NCBI GenBank assembly: GCA_021234155.1
Contig: JAJEKV010000271.1
Coordinates: 62,001-126,000 of the forward strand
DNA: 64,000 nucleotides
Source: Isoetes taiwanensis
Taxonomy: Eukaryota; Streptophyta; Lycopodiopsida; Isoetales; Isoetaceae
Reading direction: 5' to 3'
In this document: positions 32,561-43,751 of the stretch, piece after piece
Position numbering within the stretch: position 1 is the first letter of the stretch
Layout of the letters: every line of letters starts with the position of its first letter
Notes under the pieces: model-generated
Told to the model about the DNA's origin: nothing
The model's input: only the letters and a program-made list of their open reading frames with translations
Database searches by the model: none
Program-made: the position numbers and the translations under genes

Positions 32561-34392
32561 GACTACAATACACAATCCATTAAAGATGCAAGGTCAAGGA
32601 TCATAATCAATCTAACAATTGCAAACCTCATGCATCTTGACGTGATTGAAGACTCCAAAAAATTCGACCTTGCCATTTTTATGTAAATTGCTCCTTTAAA
32701 CTGCTTTTAGAATTTAGAGCCAGTATGCCAAAAAATGATGCCCTACAACTATCACCAGAGGCATGCATCAGGATTTGAAGGTCTAGTTATGGCAGACTCG
32801 GATTTGCTTTAGGATATGAAGCGGATAACCTAATCAAGGAGAAGGAAACTTCAAACCCCAATATCAATTCATAGACAAAGGTTTCCCTTTTAAGTATAGA
32901 AATCATACTTGTATTGTGGCAATTAGGTCCAGATCGTGGGAGTAAGAGTTGTCCTTGAAGTACCGATTTCGACCTCTGATGCTGCCTACAAGCTACCATT
33001 CAGATCAAAAGCAAATCGAAAGGTGACTTCAAGCATGTTTGAAGAGACGATTTGAGGAAAACCAATAAAAAGTAATGTCTTATCATTATTTGGTAGCTCC
33101 AACAAAGAATAACTGCCCCAACTCTTCTCAAGATTGTAGTTCCATCAATCCAGGCGTAACGCTTTTTAACTGCTACATTCTTAAAATACAACAAAACTAA
33201 AGATCAAAATGCGGCACAAACTATCATCTTATTTCGACCTCACTACTATAGATAGATAATATGCCACCTTTTTCTACTTTCTTATGTCCTTCTTTGTCTG
33301 TTTGTTCATTTCTGCGTGTCTTTCTTCAATAACCAGATTGAAGGGGATTCAACTTTTCTAAAAAACAAATTGAATCAAATATTGGCATGTGAAGTGGCCA
33401 AATATAAATGGCAATCAATGCAAAGATGCAAATGAGGTCTATTTCTCTGCCTAAAAGAGACTTAAGTTTTCTCAACTAATAGGTATGGGTCATTTGTCTT
33501 TCTTCCTTTATGTGACTTTGTCTGCTTCTCATACGTGTTAATGGCTCGTGGAAGAGATGCACTGGTTGACACAGTTGAGAGGGCAGAAGATTGTCTGATA
33601 TATGGTCTATTCCATTTTTCTTTTTGTTATAAAGAGAGAAGATTTTTTTGATAAAGGTGACTAAAAAAAATGGTTTTCAATTGGATAGAAACAACTCGAT
33701 CACATATACAAGATAACACTTATTTACCATATATTTTTTATGCAAATGACTTATATTGTATCCCTTTGTATAGGTTGCTCCTTGGAGATATGATTTCATT
33801 CACTGGAGTACCTAACTTCGGTGAAAGTGAATGGATTGATGCACTATTGTGTAACCTAAGCAAGCTTATCGATTGGATATTAGCACTTCGCTTCATAGAA
33901 AACTGGGTAAATGTAATATTGCAATTTAAGAGGGCACAATTTGCATAGAAAAATCATTTGATGTCAAGGATATGGTAGAAGCATATATATTCAGGCTACT
34001 GTCATAATGTTGTTTGTTTGAAATGGGGAGAGTTCGTGGCTTCCTTCATGCGGCTCATCTGTATATGAAAATAAGAATATATACTCTGCAATTCTACATG
34101 TTTTTTCAATTTCGTATAAGTTGATGAAATCTTTACTCAATGTATAATCCTCTTTATCTCTGCACACAAACTCTCTAGTTGATGGATAATGCAGACTTTC
34201 CTTCTATATTGATAATATAATGCATTTTCTCTTGTCCTAATCTCTTCCAGTTTTAGCATGTTTTATATGATTTTCTAGGTGACATTGGAATTTAACAAGC
34301 ATGCACAATATTTAGACTTCTTACATTTTTTCCCATCAAGTACTTGTTAGAGAGACAACACTTCAACCCAAATGTTAAGAGAATCAAATCTT
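32561..34392. other. AT-rich non-coding stretch
   Basis: Mostly AT-rich. A 92-codon plus frame at 33670-33948 has no motif and is not called. Part of this may be the 3' portion of the minus-strand LTR element whose LTR lies at 36324-37887, but no second LTR was recognised. Confidence 0.45.
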
Positions 34393-35604
34393 TTATAGGA
34401 GATTCACTGTGAATCTGTGAATCAAATCTTTTACTATGAGCATTAAGAAAATATCGTTTCTATCAAATACATCTACAGTCGGGAGATGGCAAAACGAGCT
34501 TAAAAAGTGAAAGTCATGTTGAATTTCACGTATAGAAGAATCACCTCTTACTGGTAATTCCAGCGTGGAAATGCTGCCGACGTCCCACACCAGAATCACA
34601 GGTAATAGGTGATTCTTAAAATATGAAAATCGATTAGGGTTCATTTTCTGGGCATGCGAAATTTTATCAAAATGCAAGGCAAATCTTCTGGAATGCAGGG
34701 TATGTCTTTCTGAATACAAGTAATTCTTGTGGAAGAGAGGGTAAAGTGGGTGGAGTGCAAGTAGATTTTCGGCGACCACGAGAGCATGGTGGAGAAGTGG
34801 AGTGGAGAAGAGAAATGCAGATTTGTGATAAGATTGGGGGGGGGGACTATGCCGGATGTCACAATTTGATTGAAGGAGCGTAATGAAGCCTAACCAGGTT
34901 TTACGCGTGTAAGGGAATGTAGTTCTATCTTGCATTCGGAAGGGGACACCATGCTGACTCGCATAAAATTTTGAGGCATGGAGGGCAAATCCACCAGAAT
35001 GGAGGGTAGATCTATCAAAATGCTTCCTACCATAATACTTGCAACGACAAAGCTTTAGGGGACCAGTATTTAGTGTCCGGGATGTGGTATATCCGGCCGC
35101 GGATGGGAGATCATCGAAGATGAAGCTATGTAACTCCTCATTCCAATAGAAAGGGGGCAGATTATAGGGATCCAAGTGCATGAGTACGTGGCCCTTCCCT
35201 AGGTAATAAAAGCGCATGACTACGTTTCCGGGGGTACCACTAGCGATTTGTTGCGTGTCCTCCGTTTCTCAGAAGGTCCATAACCCTACGGCTTCCGTTC
35301 GTGCAAGCTCTATGGGGTCTTCATCTGGGCCCGCCAACGGGTAGAACTTAACAATGGCCCAAGCTTGATCAGGCTGCTCTACTAAAGTATAGGCCTCGTT
35401 GGCCGCATTCAACTTCATAAGAAAGCGTTCATTGAAATGAAAAATAGGATAAGGAATCCTACGATTCGCTACAAAATGGATGACAAGAAGGTCCAAAACT
35501 GTGTCTAGCATATCGCTCTCAGCCCCAAGATGATCTACCAGCACACTGTAGAGCTGAAAAACATTCATGGTTTTTAGATCTACGGTGAGTTTGAAGTGTG
35601 GCAT
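34393..35604 (-). CDS. Unknown ORF in minus-strand LTR element, split by in-frame TGA
   Basis: The ATG at 35604 opens MPHFKLTVDLKTMNVFQLYS and ends at a TGA at 35269-35271 (GLWTF stop). The same frame continues without other stops (ETEDTQQIASGTPGNVV, then MRFYYLGKGHVLMHL at 35217) to 34393. Read through, it would be about 403 residues. The first part has helical hydrophobic blocks (LYSVLVDHLGAESDMLDTVL) of a style like ORF A at 27.7 kb, but homology is not shown. The C-terminal part contains internal repeats (STLHSGGFALHASK and HTLHSRRFALHFDK). No known domain. Its place downstream of a PBS on the same strand suggests a retrotransposon-borne ORF, not a host gene. Confidence 0.4.
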
Positions 35605-36310
35605 GGTGACAGACGGTATGTACGGTCAGCGAAAAGAAGTGTGGCGCTTGAGGTCGGGCAGGTGGCGCTAGACTCTAGGTGGGGACGCTAGGCCCTTAGG
35701 GTAGTAGCAGGGTAATGGTCAAGGTCGGCTATGGCGGCAAGGAAGCTCAACTCCGGCGGCTATGGCGGCAAGAAGGCGACTGAGAAAACACACTTTCCAA
35801 AAAGAAACACAAATTTGAATCTAATTTTTTTTTTTCAAAACTTTTACAAAAATTTAAAAAAAAAAAAAAAAAACAGACGCGTATTTTTATACGGGCGGAC
35901 TCAGATATGGGCGCCGTTAGATGGCTATATCACCATAACTTTCAAAACTAAACACCCTATCCGCAAGCGGGGCCATCTGGGTTTTTAGCCTTGGGGTCGC
36001 CATTTGAGCCTCGGGAAACATGCCCCCTAGGGTATTTGGGATGTGCCCGATCCGTTGGAGCCATTTTCGCCTTCATCCGAGCTACCTACAAAAAGTTATG
36101 GCCCATCCAAACCTGGGTCCTCCAATCACATCTTTTTCCCTCCAAAATTGCCCTAAACTTCCTAAAACTCACAATTTATTACAACAACCTAGTACAAGAC
36201 CAAATCACTAAAAAGTTAGGCAGTCCAACTAGCTTAAACTCCCACTCAACTACCGATCTAGCGGGTTAGAGATTTGGTCAATGCTATGATTTCAGACAAC
36301 TAAAATCACG
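35605..36310. other. Leader region of minus-strand LTR element
   Basis: Between the PBS and the unknown ORF. It contains GGCTATGGCGGCAAG repeats (35728-35775), A-rich runs (35850-35872) and no supported gene. Confidence 0.5.
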
Positions 36311-36322
36311 GCTCTGATACCA
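36311..36322 (-). other. Primer-binding site (tRNA-iMet type)
   Basis: The minus strand reads TGGTATCAGAGC one base after the LTR end at 36324. This is the plant initiator-Met primer-binding site and sets the element on the minus strand. Confidence 0.88.
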
Positions 36323-36323
36323 C

Positions 36324-37887
36324 TGTGATGCTCCCTGAACATATACGGCGCTCCGGACGTATACATACGGGGACTTCCCCCTCCCATGGCAATCAGCTCA
36401 TCATGAGCAGGGCCCTCCGTCTAACTCGGACCATCTATAAAAAGATGCCCGGGTGAAGGACACGGAGGTGTCATTCGGCCCACGCCTTCAATGGGACTCC
36501 TATGTCGCGGAAGCGTGAATACAAGATTAGCATACAGCATAATCATATCATAAATGACCACCACGAAGGGTGGCACATCCATCCAACTGATGATAACAGA
36601 GAAGATACATCTAATGCTAAGGATAACACCCAAAACCCAAGGTTCTACCCCGGCTCAGACTCAATGAGGATCGACTGACGGCTAGGTCTCGTGGAGATCG
36701 CCAGATGTAATCTTGACATGGCGTTTACGCCATAGAACATTGGCTAGGGTTGTCCACTCCATCCGCCCCTCCCCGTGCACACCTTGCGATGAATTTGAAT
36801 CAAGCTATGGCGCCATTGTAGCCTTCCCGAGACGCAATCCCAAGGCATCACCCTTCGGGACTACTCCGGGTTACATCTCCCCGGTCCGATGAGGTAGGTC
36901 AGGGAAGTGTCCCTTCCCAGAGTCGCAGTGATTCCATGGGTGAGCTAGAGAATATGCGGCCGCATCGCTGACCCCGTGATCTGCATTCGACCTACTCCCC
37001 TAACTTTATCTTCAAAGTATGGGATGATCACACCATTGTACTCCGGGAGTGTCGGACCCATGCTCCGCCTAGTTCATCGGGCCGGGCTATTAGGCCTAGC
37101 TCATCAAGGAGTCCCCGTAGCCTTTATGCTCAAAGAGACCCCACCCCTCACTTCATCACTACACGGTCACTACGCCCCTTGTTTGTGCGGTGCTTCAATC
37201 ATGCCATAGATTCCACTACGTGGGATCTTGTGCACAGGCCGCAATTACTGGGTACTATGGGAGATACTAGGAGTATACTAATGAACATAGGTCACAGAGG
37301 TCTCTACCCCCCTTAACCCCTGCTTTCTGGAAGAACTAACAGAGATACTACCAAAGATACATCCATCCATCCATCTCAGAGCATAATCAATAGTTAAGAA
37401 CAGTTCCAACTATCAAACAGGGGTTAATCATCATCAGAACAAACAAAGAAGCCTGACAGAGGTGCTGGCCCTAGAAATATCAAGTTAACCTATTCACTAA
37501 CCCGAATTCCGGCTGGAACCATTGTCATGTGGCATCTCCATCTTCACTGGCGGCACAGCCAGCCTCCTCTTCCTGGATTCGATTTGGGGCAAATTGGGAT
37601 TGGGATCCAATTTGCTGCCCCAAATTGGCAGTCTCCTACTGGCCAATCGAGTTTGGCCAGGTGTCCTCTTCCTAATTAATTAATTAGCCTAACTTAATTA
37701 GCTTAATTAAGTTAATTAGATAATTATCCCTTAATTATAGGTAATTAACCTTTAATTAAACCCTTATTAATTTAGCATAGCTAAATTAATCCTTTGGGGT
37801 TGGTCTACATACCCCCATGATATATCCTCGGCCCGTGACGTGTCAGTATATTTATATGTATACTGTATAAATACGTGGAATGTCACA
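36324..37887 (-). repeat. 5' LTR of minus-strand Ty3-type element (1564 bp)
   Basis: The boundaries are TGTGACATTCCACG (minus strand, from 37887) and CATCACA at 36324, with the PBS one base beyond. The upstream part is very rich in TTAATTAA-like palindromes (37670-37780). Its first ~225 bp reappears in direct element orientation at 51745-52000, as the start of the 3' LTR of chromovirus element 2, so the two belong to one family. Frames inside are not genes. Confidence 0.82.
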
Positions 37888-38212
37888 GATTATAAAACCT
37901 GGAGAAGGAATTGGATGGGAAAACGGAATTGGGTCTAGCAAGGAAGGAGCCGATTCTGCAAGCCTGATTACCTTATTGGATCAAGCCTTGGACCACAAGG
38001 TCGGATTAGCAGCCAACTGATACTCATCCAGGATAGAGTTCTGGAAGAATCCAGTCTGCTGAGAGTGCTTCACATAAAAGCAAGCCAACGTGATTAGCGA
38101 GGGGGATCTGGGATCCAAGGTGTGGGTGGAAGCTAATCGGCGTTTACTACGCAGGCAAGGATTGTTCATTGGATTTTTTTTTATTTTTTTTATTTTTTTT
38201 TTGCCGTAATAG
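37888..38212. other. Probable 3' part of 5' LTR of Ty3 element 1
   Basis: About 325 bp lies between the minus-strand LTR and the plus-strand PBS at 38213, including a T-rich run (38174-38202). It is probably the end of the 5' LTR of Ty3 element 1, cut by the neighbouring insertion; no matching 3' LTR copy could be aligned by eye. Confidence 0.4.
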
Positions 38213-38225
38213 TGGTATCAGAGCT
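38213..38225 (+). other. Primer-binding site of Ty3 element 1
   Basis: TGGTATCAGAGCT matches the plant tRNA-iMet primer-binding site on the plus strand. Confidence 0.88.
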
Positions 38226-38319
38226 AATATCGGGGGGTGGTTTATTCCCCCTTTCTCGAGGGAGAGAGATCTCGTTTCTTTCTTTTCATCCATTTTTTCT
38301 TCAGGCTTCTTGTGATCCA

Positions 38320-40167
38320 ATGACTAATGACGAAGACAGGAGGCGGAAATGGCGTTTGCAGGAGCAACGGCAAAGAGCAAGCAAGATGAGGCAACAATTG
38401 TCAAATGAAAATTTAGATTGGAGTATTGAGCACTCAAAAAAGCAATTGCAACATGCAGCCTCCATAATCACAAAAACGTTTTTGGATTTGACAGGTTCTG
38501 TGACGTCCCCTACTTCTTATATGATGCACCATCGTATCAGAAGACGGAGCATTCCCCCTGTCAGCCAAACTGGCAGGGGCCATCCACCGGACACCACTCC
38601 CGCTGGAATGAGCCAGCAAGGGAAGAGTGGATATGTCATTCAACCCGCCTTCCCTTGAGATTCGACCTATTCTGCTGGAAGCGTGAATAAACATGAGCAC
38701 ATCATAACAATATATCCATACAATCACCTCGAAGGGTGTGCCAGATATGCCAGCAAGAGTTGTTGGCTGCCTGAAGTGCATCCGCCTGAAGAGGGCATAA
38801 TATCCGCCCTCGAGGACATTCATTTAGACGATGAATTGCGCGAGTTCGAGCTGGATGGGGGAGCACCCTCGGCCGCTCGAATCGTATTCGTAGGTGTTGA
38901 TCATGTAATTGCCGCAAGTGCAGCTAATAATCGATAATGAAAATGCCGAACGCCGAGCAAGTACTCAGAGGGGTCCGGTGGGTGGGAACTTACCCGACGA
39001 GAATGTGGGTCATGTCAACCGCCTAACTGGGGAACTGAACGAGATAAGGGCTGAACCAGCTAGGTTCCTTAACACCCTATGGTTGATACAGGAAAACCTA
39101 CAGAAGTGGGCTGCTGAAGGGAAGGCCCCGGAACTTCGTTTAAGTAACGTAGTAGAAAAGTTTCTACCGGTGGCTGGGGCAGTTCCCACTGCTCCAGGGG
39201 CAAACCATGGTGTTCCTCACGAGGTTGCACGACGGGGACCTAGTGCATCATCAGGATTAAGCACGGGGTTGGCCGAAGAACCAGTAGCTCAGGGTGTCAT
39301 GGAAGGTGTCGCTCAGCCAGAAGAATCCCTGGGGGAGCTTTCTGGTGAAGAGATTAAGTCTCTGGAGCGTGTAAAGATGCCCGATTTCTATGGCAAGGAT
39401 GTTACGCCTGAGCAGACTATGCGATGGTTCAATCAAATGAAGCTGTATTTTGCAGCTACGAAGAAAGGTGAAAATGCCCGACTAATGTATGCCACCTTGA
39501 AGTTGAAGGGACCGACAGCTGCATGGTGGGACATCCACATCGAGAATGGTCAGAAGTTACGTACTTGGAGGGATTTTTGTTGCTTGTTCCGATAGGAGTA
39601 CGCACCTCATCATGACCGGCGACATGTGCTCATACATCTGAAGGAGCTCACTCAGACGGGGTCTCTATGGGATTATGTGACGGAGCTGAGGGCACTCTTT
39701 TCACGGTTACCTGAGATTACTGTAGGGATGCGCGTGGATCATTTTATAAATGGTCGACGGGATGCTAGCATTCAGACATTTGTCGCAGTGAACTCACGAC
39801 TTTTGAGCCGGCCGTTGAGATTGCCGTGAAACCGGTGGGTAGGGAAGAGTCCAAGAAGGCACAAAACTTTGCTAATTGGAAGACAAAAATGGTCGGGGGA
39901 ACTTCTCAGGGATCTGCTCCCTCTAAGAAGCAGAAGAATGATTCTAAGGATAAGGCCGCTACGGGCAAGGCCAAGGAAGGTGACGCCAAAACGGATAAGC
40001 CTAAGGGGTGTTATCATTGTGGGGTGGTCAGACACTTTGCCCGAAAATGTAGAAAGCCCCGCAAGAAAGTTTTGGCCAGCACTGCAAAGGTAAATGATAA
40101 AAAAGGCGTTATCAGTTACCGCTCGGGAACAGATGGTAAGCCCTACTTCACGCTCTTATGCGGATAA
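38320..40167 (+). pseudogene. Gag of Ty3 element 1
   Basis: The likely start is the ATG at 38320 (MTNDEDRRRKWRLQEQRQRA). A foreign-looking stretch enters at about 38500 (TGTGACGTCCCC) and resembles the end of the 36324-37887 LTR. The capsid frame 38909-39595 reads VKMPDFYGKDVTPEQTMRWF and LKLKGPTAAWWDIHIENGQK. A TAG at 39593 splits it from the next frame (HLKELTQTGSLWDYVTELRA, from 39626). The frame 39826-40167 carries a Lys-rich linker and the zinc knuckle CYHCGVVRHFARKC. So Gag is complete in content but interrupted by one stop and two frame changes. Confidence 0.82.
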
Positions 40168-40501
40168 AGTTATAAGATTGTTAGGTAGAATCAATAGTAG
40201 AAACGTGGTTGGTTTGGTTGATTCTGGAAGCACTCATAACTTTATTTCTGCAGATCTAGCATATGATCTAGGGCTAGAATTGAATGAGATGGCTCCGTAT
40301 ATGATTGAGTCTGAGGCTGGAACACAAACTCAGTGTCACAGTGAGCAAGAACGGGGTGTTTGCTTGGAGTTGTTGGACAAAGAATCACGGGTTGTAACAT
40401 CTATGTCCATAGATTTAGACATCGCTCAGTTAAAGCGATATGATGTCATTCTAGGCATGAAATGGTTACAGCATGTTGAGCCACAAATTCTCTGGCCATA
40501 A
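40094..40501 (+). CDS. Aspartic protease of Ty3 element 1
   Basis: The frame reads RLLGRINSRNVVGLVDSGST, with the DSGS catalytic motif near residue 45, and ends VILGMKWLQHVEPQ, the usual end of the Ty3 protease fold before RT. It overlaps the end of the gag frame by 74 bp. The duplicated block (copy B) begins inside this domain, at about 40213. Confidence 0.85.
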   Translation: MIKKALSVTAREQMVSPTSRSYADKVIRLLGRINSRNVVGLVDSGSTHNFISADLAYDLGLELNEMAPYMIESEAGTQTQCHSEQERGVCLELLDKESRVVTSMSIDLDIAQLKRYDVILGMKWLQHVEPQILWP

Positions 40502-41423
40502 AAAAGTTTTCAAAGTTAATACAAATGTTTTTTCTTTGATGTACTTGAGAAAAGATGATTTGATTATCAAATCGTGTAACTCGTTGGTGGTTAACACCGG
40601 AGTAAACTCAGAGGTAGACCAAAGACTAAAGGATCTTTTGCATACCTTCAGGGATGTCTTTCCAGAAGAGTTACCTGAGGGACTACCACCCTCGCGGGGT
40701 GTCGAGCACGAAATTGAGCTGGAACCTGGGGTCAAGCCCATGGCACGTGCTCCCTACCGATTAAGTCCTCTAGAACTTGAAGAGGTTAAAAAGCAAGTGA
40801 AAGAATTATTAAGCAAAGGTTTTGTACAACCAAGTAAATCACCTTTTGCGAGTCCCGTATTGCTCATTAAGAAAAAAGACGGTACTATGCAGATGTGCAT
40901 CAATTACCGGGCACTTAACAAAGCAACTGTAAAGGATCGATATCCTTTACCCTGGGTCGATGATATTCTGGATCATCTTGGGGGGCGCCAACTGGTTCAC
41001 CAAGATAGACCTCCAAAAGTGGATATCATTAAGATGCGGGAAGGGGACGAACCTAAAACTGCATTCAGAACTCATCAAGGACATTATGAGTTTCTGGTTA
41101 TGCTGTTTGGGCTTACAAATGCTCTTGCAACATTTATGCGATTAATGAATCAGGTATTCTCTGAGCATTTGGACAAGTCTGTAGAGGTCTTTTTAGATGA
41201 TATTCTCATCTACTCACAAACTATTGAGGAACATTTTGCTCACTTGGAGCAAGTTCTTCGAATTTTACAAGAACACAAATTCTATGTAAAAATCTCCAAA
41301 TGCGATTTCTTTAGACAACAGGTGGCTTATTTGGGGCACATTCTTTCTGGCGAAAGTGTGTCACCCGATCCCTCCACGTACCCAAATTCTCTAAAGTTAT
41401 TGCTCCTCTCACTGATCTTTTGA
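40473..41423 (+). CDS. Reverse transcriptase of Ty3 element 1, copy A
   Basis: A 316-codon frame covers the Ty3 RT: LHTFRDVFPEELPEGLPPSR, LSPLELEEVKKQVKELLSKG, SPFASPVLLIKKKDGTM, RYPLPWVDDILDHLGG, then HYEFLVMLFGLTNA and the catalytic FLDDILIYS. Between LGG and KMREGDEP the frame reads RQLVHQDRPPK, where FTKIDLQ.GYHQI is expected. The expected peptide is in another frame, so two compensating indels lie near 40980 and 41020. The frame fails again after SGESVSPDPS at about 41370. The corresponding copy B region (52980-53930) is far more broken. Confidence 0.87.
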   Translation: MLSHKFSGHKKVFKVNTNVFSLMYLRKDDLIIKSCNSLVVNTGVNSEVDQRLKDLLHTFRDVFPEELPEGLPPSRGVEHEIELEPGVKPMARAPYRLSPLELEEVKKQVKELLSKGFVQPSKSPFASPVLLIKKKDGTMQMCINYRALNKATVKDRYPLPWVDDILDHLGGRQLVHQDRPPKVDIIKMREGDEPKTAFRTHQGHYEFLVMLFGLTNALATFMRLMNQVFSEHLDKSVEVFLDDILIYSQTIEEHFAHLEQVLRILQEHKFYVKISKCDFFRQQVAYLGHILSGESVSPDPSTYPNSLKLLLLSLIF

Positions 41424-42067
41424 AAAAAGATCACGATTTTGTGTGGGGAGAGAGAGCAACAAGAGGCGTTTCGTCGCATTAAGGACTTGCTAGTAAGCAA
41501 AAGTCCAGAGTTAAATGTGCCGATTTGAATCGTGCATTCGAGGTCTATACCCGATGCTTGCGGCAAGCCGCGTTGGGGCGATTGATCTTGGCGCAGACCA
41601 CGAGTGGCTTATGAAGGTCGGAAACTAAGTCCTGTGGAAGAGCAAGAGGGTTTGCATTTCTATAAGGGAAGGATTATGTTCCTTCAAGTGGGGACCTTAG
41701 GGAGTCAATTCTACATGAGCACCATGACACTCCACAAGCTGGGCATGGAGGTGAATGGAAGACGATGAGTTGGTAAAGAGGTTCTACTCATCGGCGGAGT
41801 TGCAAGATCAAGTCAAGGACTTGGTAAGTCACCGCTGCGTGTCAAGCGGTGAAGGTGGATCATGGAAAACTCCGGATTGTTATAGCCCCTCCCTATACCA
41901 AATGAACGTAAAAAGCTGAGTATGGACTTTATAATTAAGCATTACCTAGAACCGCTAGGCAACATACACAAAGTTTGCAGTAGTGGATGGGGCTAGGTAA
42001 CCAAGTATGCTAAGTTTATAGCATTAAAAGGGAGGCTACGGTGACATGACGAGCAGCTTGCCGATAT
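41424..42067 (+). pseudogene. RNase H and integrase N-terminal part, Ty3 element 1 copy A
   Basis: Fragments in changing frames read AFEVYTDA (RNase H start, about 41530), LHEHHDTPQAGHGG (integrase HHCC region, about 41710) and the start of the core domain before 42067. Nearly every frame change lies next to a CTG or CAG that differs from copy B. Confidence 0.7.
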
Positions 42068-42831
42068 CACTACTACGTATAGGCAGTTTGGCGACGCCGT
42101 TATGCAAAACGCCTTAGCGACGTGAACAAGGACATCAAACGCCGCATGCACATGCTTTAATAACGCTTTCCGCCGTCGCCAAAAATGACGCCGGTGGATT
42201 CGCTGCAAACAAGCGACGTCATTACATAAAGCGACGCCACGCCGCGACGCGTAAATGTATTAGCGACGTCATGGACGTCTCAAATATGTACAAAATATGT
42301 CCTTATGACGTTTTTTTACGACGCCGCCATATGTTGCTAAGACGCATATATATATGTGCGCCCCAAAATGTTTTTCGTGAACTTGAACCCCTAACCTCGG
42401 GCTAACAAACCCGAGGCCTTACCAACATCTCAATAACTCATATTTGTATTTATTCTATGTTTATTCTTTAAGTCGCAATGAGATGTTGCAATTGTGACAT
42501 TTCACGCTGTAATGGCGTTGGACGGCGACGCGGATACATTAGCTAGTGTGGCGTGGCACGTAAAGAGGCCATTCGGCGATCCAGCCGACGTTCCAACCGT
42601 GGACGCCCGACGCTCTACCCTGCGACGCTTTTTGAATTTTGTGCAACGCCATAGGAACGCACTGGGGATTTTTTGCCATTGCAACGCCCCGATAGACGTC
42701 CAACCGCGACGTTAATTACGCTCTATTTGGCGACGCCGTTAAATTTTCAGGCGACGTCATGGGAACGTGACGCGATTTTTGCGGCGAAGCGCTTTTTATA
42801 TCGCCGCAAAACAACCCATCCTCTAGTAGTG
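42068..42831. mobile_element. CACTA-like MITE in integrase, copy A
   Basis: The ends are CACTACTACG and, on the opposite strand, CACTACTAGAGG, with TAT target duplications at 42065-42067 and 42832-42834. The body is packed with GCGACGTC/GACGCC motifs near both ends and has no ORF of its own. Removing the insertion and one TAT restores an uninterrupted integrase reading through the site, which confirms the boundaries. Centrally (42373-42444, minus strand) is a tRNA-like stretch. The same insertion is at 54572-55325. Confidence 0.82.
42373..42444 (-). repeat. tRNA-like segment within the MITE, copy A
   Basis: The minus strand reads GTTGGTAAGG (A-box-like), a CTCGGG..CCCGAG stem with TTTGTTAG loop, then GGTTCAAGTTC (B-box-like). 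Spacing is tRNA-like, but acceptor pairing is poor, so I call it tRNA-derived rather than a functional tRNA. Confidence 0.5.
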
Positions 42832-42834
42832 TAT

Positions 42835-43751
42835 GCAATACATATTTCCAACCGGACTTCCCCCTTGTCCATTTGTAAAGTGATCCGGGACACTAAGTTC
42901 ACGAGGTCACTTCGGAGAGATCTCATGAAAGGATTGAGGATCCGGTTATACATGAGTAGTGGAACGTATTCGGAAAGCAAACCGAAAGTGCATAAACATG
43001 ATCCTAGAGGATACGCTCGCGGTTTTGTCCACGAGAAGCAGTCTAGGTGGGAAGATTATTTACCCTATCTAGAGTTAAACTATAATAATAGCCATCATAC
43101 CTGAATTCGGATGACTCCCTTTGTGGCTATGATGGGCCAAAATCCAAGGGCTTATTGAGATGTACATAAGTACCTCAACCGAAGTTCCAAAGACACATGC
43201 TCCATGATATGGATGCAATCCTCGCGGCAATGCAAGCAAGCTTTCACGGAAAGCTCTAACCAAAGATAGACATGATATCTCTTATGCGTAAGGTGATTAT
43301 GTTTTCACGGGTTGTTTATCCTTCGACACTAAGAATGAACACTTTACGCCTTTTAACTAAGGGTCGGGTGCCCAAACTTACTCAAGGTCTGCCGGACCTT
43401 TTAGGATTACTAAAAGGATCGAGGAAACGGCAGACGAAGTTGAACTTACCACGAGGAAGTAGGGATCCATCCCCGTGTTTTATGTAAGTCAGCCTACAAA
43501 AAGGGCTATATGGATACCACTAATGTGGTTAGTCCATAAAAGTATACCGATTGTCTTAAACTCCCTTCAGAATTAACGCCTTTTGGATAAAAGAGTCTAA
43601 GTAGCCTACTAATAGAGATTTGGTAGAACATCCGTTAAGTGGCGGGGACCCGGTCTCTTGAGGATGCCACCGGGAGACGGGAGGAATTTGTGCAAGCAGC
43701 CTCATCTAAAGGATCAACCTTGAGGGCAAGGTCCAAAAGGAGGGGGAGGAA
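42835..43751 (+). pseudogene. Integrase core and C-terminal region, Ty3 element 1 copy A
   Basis: Frames include RDLMKGLRIRLYMSSGT and FVHEKQSRWEDYLPYLE followed by YNNSHHT, the Ty3 integrase core. The C-terminal region to about 43640 is in broken frames. A purine tract, AAAAGGAGGGGGAGGAA (43735-43751), directly precedes the 3' LTR. Confidence 0.75.

Noticed and set aside
33670-33948. 92-codon plus-strand frame
   Set aside because: No motif, AT-rich surroundings, no supporting signals.
36976-37209. 77-codon plus-strand frame in the LTR
   Set aside because: Lies wholly within an LTR and has no homology to a known protein.
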